A stretch of 64,000 nucleotides of DNA from an uncultured Neomegalonema sp. (lineage in GTDB: Bacteria; Pseudomonadota; Alphaproteobacteria; Rhodobacterales; Rhodobacteraceae). A program made the translations under genes and the position numbers. Below, piece after piece: positions 20,795 through 27,527 of this stretch; the first letter of the stretch is position 1, and every line of letters begins with the position of its first letter. The notes beneath the pieces are model-generated. The model was not told the origin of the DNA. It searched no databases and worked only from the letters and a program-made list of their open reading frames with translations. Location: NCBI GenBank assembly GCA_937911325.1, contig CALDSD010000102.1, positions 29,250-93,249 on the forward strand, given 5' to 3'.

Positions 20795-21778
20795 ATGAGC
20801 TTCAAGATTCAACCGCAGACACCTGCGCGCCCCAATCGCTGCCAACTCTTCGGTCCAGGGTCTCGCCCAGAGCTGTTCGAGAAGATGGCCGCCAGTGCGG
20901 CGGATGTCGTGAACCTGGACCTGGAAGACTCGGTCTCTCCCGCTGATAAACCGAAAGCGCGTGAGAACATCATCCAGGCGATCAACGACATCGACTGGGG
21001 CGGCAAATCCCTTTCGGTCCGGATCAACGGCCTCGACACTGAGTTCTGGTATCGCGACGTCGTCGACGTGCTCGAGAAAGCGGGCGATCGTCTTGACTTG
21101 ATCATGATCCCAAAGGTCGGCAACGCCGGCGACATGTACGCCGTCGACGCGCTGGTGACCGCCGTCGAGCGGGCCAAGGGGCGCAGCAAGCAGATCGGAT
21201 TCGAGATTATCATCGAGACGGCGGCGGGCGCGCAGAACGTCGATGAAATCGCAGCGGCCACCCCTCGTCTTCAGTCCATGAGCTTTGGCGTCGCCGACTA
21301 TGCGGCCTCGATGGGGATGCGCGTCACAGGCATCGGCGGAACCCAGGACGACTACTTCATGTTGGCGAATGGCGCACCCGGTTCCGAGCGCGCAGTCAGC
21401 ATGGTCGATCCGTGGCATTACCCGATCACCCGGATGGTTGCGGCGTGCCGCCAGCACGGCGTCTTGCCTGTGGACGGACCCTTCGGCGACTTCTCGGACT
21501 CCGACGGCTATCGCGCGCAGGCGCTCCGCTCGGCGACGATGGGATGCGTTGGGAAATGGGCGCTCCACCCCAAACAGGTCGCGCTCGCCAACGAGGTGTT
21601 CACGCCGTCAGACGCTGTTGTGACCGAAGCCCAGCGCATTCTCGAAGCGATGGCGGAAGCAGAAAAGAGCGGCCAGGGCGCCGCAGTGCTGGACGGCAAG
21701 CTGATCGACATCGCCTCTGCCCGCCAAGCCAATGTTATCGTTCAGCAAATCGAACTGATTGAAAACAGCAAAGCCTAA
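20795..21778 (+). CDS. mcl1: L-malyl-CoA/beta-methylmalyl-CoA lyase
   Basis: 327 residues. The sequence opens with MSFKIQPQTPARPNRCQLFG and SRPELFEKMAASAADVVNLD, closely resembling Rhodobacter Mcl1, which splits malyl-CoA and beta-methylmalyl-CoA into glyoxylate plus acetyl-CoA or propionyl-CoA in the ethylmalonyl-CoA pathway. Features include NLDLEDSVSPADK (metal-binding region), MIPKVG, GIGGTQDDY and VGKWALHPKQVALANEVF. A local difference from remembered homologues is NGAPGSERAVSMVDPWHYP near 190-209. Metal-dependent, cytoplasmic. The gene is followed by an inverted repeat. Confidence 0.9.
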   Translation: MSFKIQPQTPARPNRCQLFGPGSRPELFEKMAASAADVVNLDLEDSVSPADKPKARENIIQAINDIDWGGKSLSVRINGLDTEFWYRDVVDVLEKAGDRLDLIMIPKVGNAGDMYAVDALVTAVERAKGRSKQIGFEIIIETAAGAQNVDEIAAATPRLQSMSFGVADYAASMGMRVTGIGGTQDDYFMLANGAPGSERAVSMVDPWHYPITRMVAACRQHGVLPVDGPFGDFSDSDGYRAQALRSATMGCVGKWALHPKQVALANEVFTPSDAVVTEAQRILEAMAEAEKSGQGAAVLDGKLIDIASARQANVIVQQIELIENSKA

Positions 21779-21801
21779 CAAGAAGCTCAGAGGTCGTGTC
21801 G

Positions 21802-21833
21802 CCCCAAAATGGTTCACCCGATCCATTTTGGGG
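21802..21833 (+). terminator. Perfect inverted repeat after mcl1, likely transcription terminator
   Basis: CCCCAAAATGG and CCATTTTGGGG form an 11-bp perfect stem with a 10-nt loop, 24 bp after the mcl1 stop. No T-run follows, so it may instead be an RNA-stability hairpin, an operator or a dispersed palindrome. Confidence 0.55.
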
Positions 21834-21992
21834 TGCTCTGTCCATGTCGCCAAACCTGGCGTGCGCGCGCAAGAAATCCATTAAGAAGTTGATAATATTG
21901 ATAAAGTTTTAATTGCTTACTGAATTCTTACCGAGTGGCAGGGAGTTTGAATGCTCTGGGCGCATCCATGGGGGATGACACTGGAGGTTTGA

Positions 21993-22748
21993 ATGAAACT
22001 GGGGAATTCGCTTGCGGCGATCATCGCGGCCGCAGTCCTGGCGCTCTCGGCGACCGCCGCTGACGCGACCAGCAACAAAGGCAACAAGCAAGGGCAGGCT
22101 CAGGGCCAGATCCAAGGCCAGGCGCAGGGACAGGCTCAGAAGAGCGTGAACCGCAACAACAACGACAATTCGAGCACGAACCGCAACCGCAACGTCGCCA
22201 ACGGCGGCGCGGGCGGTGCTGGCGGCGCTGGCGGTTCGGCGAACAACGAAGGCAACTCGCAGAACGTGAACATCGAAGAGGACGGCGACGATTTTCCGGT
22301 TTCGACCGCGTATGCGCCTGCGCTCGCCGCTTCGCCAGACACCTGCATGGGCTCGTCAAGCGCTGGCGCTCAGGGCATGAGCTTTGGCGTCAGCGTCGGC
22401 TCGACCTGGGTCGACAAGAACTGCATGGACCTGAAGTGGTACCGCGAAATGTCCCAGGCCGGATACAACAAGGCTGCGGCCGCCGTTCTGTGCCAGGCGC
22501 GCGGCGGTGCATACGCTCAAGCCATGGCGGCTGAAGGGATCGATTGCGCCGCTCTGCTGGGTGAATCGTCGGAAGGCGAACAGTCGGCGAGCATGCAAGC
22601 GAAGCCGATCGCCGAAGAACGGGTTGAGTTCGACCCGATCCTGGATCGTGACGACGCGTTCCGCCACTCGCGCAGCAAGACCCGCAGCGACGACGGCGGC
22701 GAAACCCTGAGCCTGGGCGCCTTCTTGAAGAAGCTGTTCAACGCCTAG
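21993..22748 (+). CDS. Secreted Gly/Gln/Asn-rich protein with a conserved C-terminal cysteine module
   Basis: 251 residues. A signal peptide (about 1-25, ending TAADA) precedes a low-complexity stretch of GQAQGQ-type repeats, then an Asn-rich segment and a Gly/Ala-rich segment (about 25-90). A different module follows: DTCMGSSSAGAQGMSFGVS, TWVDKNCMDLKWYREM and AAAAVLCQARGG, with Cys spaced as in a disulfide-bonded domain. I recall similar CMGSxSAG...DKNC stretches in other alphaproteobacterial and phage-associated proteins of unknown function. Start ATG 21993 gives the signal peptide. Neither a reaction nor a partner is evident. Confidence 0.75.
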   Translation: MKLGNSLAAIIAAAVLALSATAADATSNKGNKQGQAQGQIQGQAQGQAQKSVNRNNNDNSSTNRNRNVANGGAGGAGGAGGSANNEGNSQNVNIEEDGDDFPVSTAYAPALAASPDTCMGSSSAGAQGMSFGVSVGSTWVDKNCMDLKWYREMSQAGYNKAAAAVLCQARGGAYAQAMAAEGIDCAALLGESSEGEQSASMQAKPIAEERVEFDPILDRDDAFRHSRSKTRSDDGGETLSLGAFLKKLFNA

Positions 22749-23000
22749 GCCTTGAGATCCGGACCAGATGTCCGGTGGTGCGGGGCGTCGCGGCGACAGA
22801 TCGTCGAAACGCGGCGCCGTGTGGGAGCGAAGGGAGCGTTCGTGGCGACGCTCTGGGGGAATTGACCGCGGCGGGAACCACTCCGTCGCGGTTTTCCGTG
22901 TGGTGAGCGCCTCTTAAACGCGTCCCATTGCGAACTCTTTTTGACATCAGACGTCAGTCGCCATATTGCCCAGCCGTTACCCGGTAATAGGTTGGACCGC

Positions 23001-23957
23001 ATGCAGTATCTCGATTTCGAGAAGGGCGTCGCCGAGCTGGAAGGCAAAGCACGCGAATTGCGCGCTCTCGCCCGCGACGACGCGCAAATGGACATCTCCG
23101 AAGAAGTCGAGCGGCTGGAAGGCAAGTCGAGCGCCCTGCTTCAGGATCTCTATGGCAAACTGACCCCTTGGCAGAAGTGCCAGATCGCTCGTCATCCGGA
23201 GCGTCCCCACGCGCAAGACTATATCGGCGCCCTGTTCGACGACATGACGCCTCTCGCGGGCGACCGTGGGTTCTCCGAGGATCACGCCGTGATCGGCGGG
23301 CTCGCCCGCTTTCGCAATGAACCGGTGATGGTGATTGGTCAGGAAAAAGGCGCGGACACGCAGAGCCGACTACACCGAAACTTCGGCATGGCGCGCCCGG
23401 AGGGATATCGGAAGGCTATCCGGTTGATGGATATGGCGGATCGCTTCAACTTGCCGGTGGTGACCTTTGTCGACACGCCGGGAGCCTATCCGGGCAAAGG
23501 CGCTGAAGAACGCGGACAATCCGAGGCGATCGCGCGCGCGACCGAAAAGTGCTTGGAGATCGGCGTGCCGATTGTCACGGCCATTATCGGCGAGGGCGGA
23601 TCAGGCGGCGCAGTCGCATTGGCGACGGCCAACCGCCTCGCGATGCTGGAGCACTCTGTTTACTCGGTGATCTCGCCAGAAGGATGCGCCTCAATCCTCT
23701 GGAAAAGCGCCGATCGCGCGCAAGACGCCGCCGCCGCGCTTCGATTGACGGCGCAGGACCTGAAGCAACTCGAAGTGATCGAAGAAGTCGTTCCCGAGCC
23801 CGTGGGCGGGGCGCAGCGCGACCCGAAAGCAGCGATCACAGCCGTTGGCGACGCCGTGGCGCGGCACCTGGCGGAGTTGCGAGCGATGTCGCGCGACGAG
23901 GTTCGCAAGGACAGGCGCGAGAAGTTTCTGCAGATCGGGCGGGTCCGGCTGAGCTAA
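23001..23957 (+). CDS. accA: Acetyl-CoA carboxylase carboxyltransferase, alpha subunit
   Basis: 318 residues of the carboxyltransferase alpha subunit, which with AccD moves CO2 from biotin to acetyl-CoA to give malonyl-CoA. The N-terminus [17 protein letters not shown] is the conserved helical start, and [49 protein letters not shown] and [14 protein letters not shown] are the crotonase-fold signatures. Start ATG 23001 matches homologues; the longer ORF from 22941 is not used. The gene is alone; accB, accC and accD are not in the window. Confidence 0.97.
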   Translation: MQYLDFEKGVAELEGKARELRALARDDAQMDISEEVERLEGKSSALLQDLYGKLTPWQKCQIARHPERPHAQDYIGALFDDMTPLAGDRGFSEDHAVIGGLARFRNEPVMVIGQEKGADTQSRLHRNFGMARPEGYRKAIRLMDMADRFNLPVVTFVDTPGAYPGKGAEERGQSEAIARATEKCLEIGVPIVTAIIGEGGSGGAVALATANRLAMLEHSVYSVISPEGCASILWKSADRAQDAAAALRLTAQDLKQLEVIEEVVPEPVGGAQRDPKAAITAVGDAVARHLAELRAMSRDEVRKDRREKFLQIGRVRLS

Positions 23958-23985
23958 CCCTGGCTGACGCGCCCGAAGGGGCAAG

Positions 23986-24567
23986 TCAACCGTTTGTTAG
24001 CGCTGCCATTTTCGACTTGAGCCGTTCCGTAAGCTCCCCCGTCGTAAGATTGTCCGACGCGGTGGCGATGACGGTCTCGCGCCCACTCTTTCGATCGACG
24101 ACAAGCAATCGCCACAGCGGGACAGGCGCATGCGCCGTCGCGGCGTCGTCGGCGGGCAACGACCGCATCACGAAGTCATAGGCGTCTTGCTGCGTGAACA
24201 CTCCGACTTGATAGAACACAGGCCGCAGTGTTTCACACCCGGCGCAGTATGGGCTTAGCTCCACCAGAACCCTCGGCCGAAGCAGGGTTGGACCAAAGCT
24301 CTCGGATCCTCGAGCGGCCAGCTCCGCCTCCCGGCTCCAATTGATCGTCGGCGCGTTCCAAAGCGATAGGTCGCGGTGGTCCGGATCGATTTCGGACCGC
24401 ACAGGCTGTTTGCCGGTGATGTCGTTCACAATTCCTCTGAACGCGACACTCGCATGATCGCCCAGTTGTCCTGAAAGCGTCGTCGACTGCACAGAATCGT
24501 CTTTGCTGATCTGCATCCAGATCAGGGCCACAGCCAAGGCCGCCATGAGCAGGGTCTTGCGAGACAT
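23986..24567 (-). CDS. Exported thioredoxin-like protein with CxxC
   Basis: 193 residues with an N-terminal hydrophobic segment (TLLMAALAVALIWM) that is a signal anchor or signal peptide. The motif YCAGC at 107-111 follows a hydrophobic strand (RVLVELSP), the way a thioredoxin-fold active-site CxxC does. C108 and C111 are the candidate redox pair, and FYQVGVFTQQDAYDFVMRSL resembles a following helix. No family is certain. It lies downstream of ftsX, so it may work in the periplasm during envelope biogenesis; this is inference from position. Confidence 0.6.
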   Translation of the reverse strand: MSRKTLLMAALAVALIWMQISKDDSVQSTTLSGQLGDHASVAFRGIVNDITGKQPVRSEIDPDHRDLSLWNAPTINWSREAELAARGSESFGPTLLRPRVLVELSPYCAGCETLRPVFYQVGVFTQQDAYDFVMRSLPADDAATAHAPVPLWRLLVVDRKSGRETVIATASDNLTTGELTERLKSKMAALTNG

Positions 24568-24669
24568 GCTTAAGCCCTCCGAACCGACACGCCCAACAGC
24601 AGGCGAGCGAAAAGCCTACATTCGTAGTTTTACTCCCTGTGTCTTAAGCGTCCGTTTACTCGCAAAGCG

Positions 24670-25605
24670 TTAGCGCCGGCGGAGAGTTCTCCTGACGGAT
24701 AAACGGGCCGCGACTGTCGCGATGATCGCGAAGGACGCGGGTATGGCGGCGAAGCGCAGCCAGTCGTCTCCTTGCGGCCTAAGGTTCGGAAGCAGCGGCG
24801 CAAGCTCTTCATTCAACACGACCTGGCCGCCGCCCGCGCCGCCGCTCAGGATCAGCGCGAGGATGGCCACCGCGGCGCCTCCGCCCGATCCCAGAAAGGC
24901 CAACCACTGATATCGCCTGACGAAAATGCGAGAGATGTAGCTGTCCTGGGCGCCGACCAACTTCAGAACGTCGACGATTCGCGCCTGCGCGGTCAGCCCA
25001 GCGGTGCACGCCAACGCGACGGTCAAACCAGCCGCCGCGGCGACGATCATCAGGGCGCCGTAGGCGAAGGCTCGGATCTGCCTCGCTGCGGGCTCGAGCC
25101 GCTCGACATATGCGCCGTGGGCGTCGACATCGGCTTCAATACCAGCTTCGGAGAGCCGACGGGCGATTTCCGCGATCGGCGGCGAGCGGTCGGAAACGCC
25201 GACCACGTCGATGAGCCGCGGCAGCGGGAGATCCGAGAGTTCGCGGTCCTCGCCCAGCCAGGGGGCAAGCAAATCCGCTTGCTCGGCCCCTCCGATCGGC
25301 CGCACCGATCGAACTCCAGGGGCCTGAGAGATGACCTCGACGGCGCGAGACAGAGTTTCTTCGTCCCGCTCGGCGACAGGCAGCACCACCGTCGCCCGCG
25401 ACTTGAGATCCTGCGTGAGCCCCCGCGCCAGCGTGTCGGCGCCCAGGGCCGCCGCGACTGAAAGCGCCGCCAAAAATCCCATGGCGCTCGCAACCAACAA
25501 CACCAGCCATGTCGACAACCAGTCCCGGGGCAACGCAGGCGCGCCGCGCGCACGCCCTGATGGACGCCCGGACACACGCACTGGCGCGTCGATCGGCGCT
25601 CTCAT
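24670..25605 (-). CDS. ftsX: Cell division permease FtsX
   Basis: 311 residues. FtsX is the membrane half of the FtsEX complex that transmits ATP-driven signals to peptidoglycan hydrolases at the septum. The order is a cytoplasmic N-terminal tail, TM1 (about 28-52), a periplasmic loop of about 120 residues, and three further helices in the C-terminal part. Start ATG overlaps the ftsE stop by four bases. The exported thioredoxin-like gene is downstream. Confidence 0.93.
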   Translation of the reverse strand: MRAPIDAPVRVSGRPSGRARGAPALPRDWLSTWLVLLVASAMGFLAALSVAAALGADTLARGLTQDLKSRATVVLPVAERDEETLSRAVEVISQAPGVRSVRPIGGAEQADLLAPWLGEDRELSDLPLPRLIDVVGVSDRSPPIAEIARRLSEAGIEADVDAHGAYVERLEPAARQIRAFAYGALMIVAAAAGLTVALACTAGLTAQARIVDVLKLVGAQDSYISRIFVRRYQWLAFLGSGGGAAVAILALILSGGAGGGQVVLNEELAPLLPNLRPQGDDWLRFAAIPASFAIIATVAARLSVRRTLRRR

Positions 25606-26330
25606 CGCATCCTCCGACCAAAACCGTCATCTGCGCTGAACCCATGCGCGGGCGGCGGGGCTCCGCCGTCTCCGCTCACGCGGTGGATAACGCCATCCGC
25701 CAGATGCAGCACCGGCGCTCCTGACCTGCGCACCAGTTCCGTATCATGCGTCGCAATCAGAACAGTCCGCTGGAGGCGATGCATTTCCGCGAACAGCGCC
25801 ATGATCCGCGCGCCCATCTCGGGGTCCACGCTGCCTGTCGGCTCGTCGGCGAGAATGAGATCCGGCACCGACACCATGGCGCGCGCAATGCCGACGCGTT
25901 GCTTCTCGCCGCCGGAAAGAAAGGGGGGTTTGTCGTTGATCTTTTCGCTCAGCTTCACCCATTCAAGCATTTCGAGCACGTTGCTGCGGTACTGCGCCTC
26001 CCGCACGTTGGCGACGATCAAAGGCAACGCGACGTTCTCGTAAACCGTCAGATGGTCGAGCAGCTGAAAGTCCTGAAAGACGACGCCGATCCGGCGTCTG
26101 AGCTGCGCGACCTTATCACTCTTGATGCGTCGGGCGTTCTCGCCCAGCACCGTCAAATCACCGCTGGTCGGCTTCAACGCAAAGTACAAGAGCTTGAGCA
26201 GGGAGGACTTTCCGGCTCCGGACTTTCCCGTCAGGAAGTAGAGAGAGCCGGGCTCCAGCGTCAAACTCACGTTGCGCAGCGCAACTGCGCCTTGCGGGTA
26301 TCTTAGGCCCACATTCGAGAAGTGGATCAT
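25602..26330 (-). CDS. ftsE: Cell division ATP-binding protein FtsE
   Basis: 242 residues, the ABC ATPase partner of FtsX. Walker A is TGKSGAGKSSLLKLL (about 34-48), the signature motif LSGGEKQRVGIARA near 139-152 and Walker B is LILADEPTGSVD just after. The start of FtsX overlaps its stop (ATGA). A divergent gene for the zinc-ribbon protein begins 184 bp upstream, and that shared promoter region carries a TTAA-N6-TTAA element. Confidence 0.97.
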   Translation of the reverse strand: MIHFSNVGLRYPQGAVALRNVSLTLEPGSLYFLTGKSGAGKSSLLKLLYFALKPTSGDLTVLGENARRIKSDKVAQLRRRIGVVFQDFQLLDHLTVYENVALPLIVANVREAQYRSNVLEMLEWVKLSEKINDKPPFLSGGEKQRVGIARAMVSVPDLILADEPTGSVDPEMGARIMALFAEMHRLQRTVLIATHDTELVRRSGAPVLHLADGVIHRVSGDGGAPPPAHGFSADDGFGRRMR

Positions 26331-26405
26331 TGTCCTCGCCTGTATTCGATCGGCCCGCTCTCTCTTCAGCCGACCGCTCTTTCAACCACGAACATAAGGG
26401 CACGG

Positions 26406-26419
26406 TTAACTCTTCTTAA
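26406..26419. promoter_or_regulatory. CtrA-like TTAA-N6-TTAA element in the ftsE / zinc-ribbon divergent promoter
   Basis: TTAA, six bases, TTAA. The Caulobacter CtrA box is TTAA-N7-TTAA, so the spacing is one base short. It lies 76 bp upstream of the ftsE start and 96 bp upstream of the zinc-ribbon gene. Suggestive only. Confidence 0.3.
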
Positions 26420-26514
26420 GGACAAATGAAGTTAATAAGGCGGAAAGCGCCGTAAACCGTGGCGTAAGGATTGAGGGAGCCGGCTTCGGCGCGCCGCGTC
26501 GAACCGTCCATAGC

Positions 26515-27477
26515 ATGATCATCGTCTGTCCAGATTGCGCGACGCGCTACATGGTTGATGAGGCCGCCTTCCCGCAAGGCGGTCGAGCCGTTCGTTGCAC
26601 AAGCTGCGGTTGCCAATGGTTTCAGATTCGCAGCGACGCCGGCGCCGCCGGAGAGCCCCACACGGTCGAAGTCGATCTTTCCCGCGGAGCGGCGCGCTCT
26701 CAGCTGACGGAAGGCGGCTACAACGCGATCGACGACGCAATCACGTCCGGCGCGACGCGGGTCATGCCGTCTCACGTCTCGCTCCGCCGCGATGTCGACG
26801 TAGAAGACGCGGCGATCGCGCCAGAACCAGCCCCGAATCCGTTGAACGCCGTTGAGGACGTTTCAGACGAACTGGGCGACGTCAGCGATGCGGAGTTGAA
26901 CCCCGAGCAGTTCGCCGAGGCTCTCGCAGCTCTGAAGACCCGCAAGAAAAGGCGGGCAAAGGCCAACAAGAGCTCGAAGCAACGGTCCACCGATCGTCCC
27001 GCCGCGGCGGGTTTTCCACTTTCGAGCGCGCAGAAGCGACGGATCGGCGTGTTTCTCGCCGCAGGGCTCGCCCTCGCCGCGCCGATCTCGCTGTACTACC
27101 TCGGTCCTGCGATCGCGGACACCAATCCGGCCGCCGCACAAGCATTGACGACCTATCGCTCAAGCGTCGATGCGCTGTTCGCGCCTGCGGCCAGCGATCT
27201 GTCGCTGGTTGCCCCGAGTTACGATTTCGAAGACCTCCGAGAGGGGCCGGCCCTTACAGTCGCAGGGCTCGTCGCCAACAACGGCGATGCTGCGCTGCCG
27301 TCACCCAGGGTGGAAATCACTACCTTTGATGAAAGCGGGCAGTTGCTGCAGCGATGGACCGCCCTGCTCGACGTCGCGGACATTGGCCCCGGCGCCTCCG
27401 CGAGGTTCGCCGCGCGCATGATGTACCCGGATGGTCCCGTCGCCTCCGTCGAGACGCGGTTGCTGCGCGCTGACTAA
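26515..27477 (+). CDS. MJ0042-type zinc-ribbon membrane protein (DUF3426-like)
   Basis: 320 residues. The N-terminal zinc ribbon uses CPDC (5-8) and CTSC (28-31), the MJ0042-type finger. A charged linker follows, one membrane helix lies at about 181-203 and a C-terminal extracytoplasmic domain resembles DUF3426, with EGPALTVAGLVANNGDA and VEITTFDESGQLLQRW. Such proteins occur beside ftsE and ftsX in many alphaproteobacteria and are thought to be envelope-linked, but no activity is known. It is divergent from ftsE and convergent with the TIGR02302 gene. Confidence 0.85.
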   Translation: MIIVCPDCATRYMVDEAAFPQGGRAVRCTSCGCQWFQIRSDAGAAGEPHTVEVDLSRGAARSQLTEGGYNAIDDAITSGATRVMPSHVSLRRDVDVEDAAIAPEPAPNPLNAVEDVSDELGDVSDAELNPEQFAEALAALKTRKKRRAKANKSSKQRSTDRPAAAGFPLSSAQKRRIGVFLAAGLALAAPISLYYLGPAIADTNPAAAQALTTYRSSVDALFAPAASDLSLVAPSYDFEDLREGPALTVAGLVANNGDAALPSPRVEITTFDESGQLLQRWTALLDVADIGPGASARFAARMMYPDGPVASVETRLLRAD

Positions 27478-27527
27478 GCTGACGGGCGGACCCGGCCTCG
27501 CCGACCCACCGGCCCACCGGCCCATTA

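Noticed and set aside
21802..21833. tRNA-like T-arm GGTTC...GATCC within the palindrome
   Set aside because: The surrounding bases form only one hairpin and no cloverleaf.
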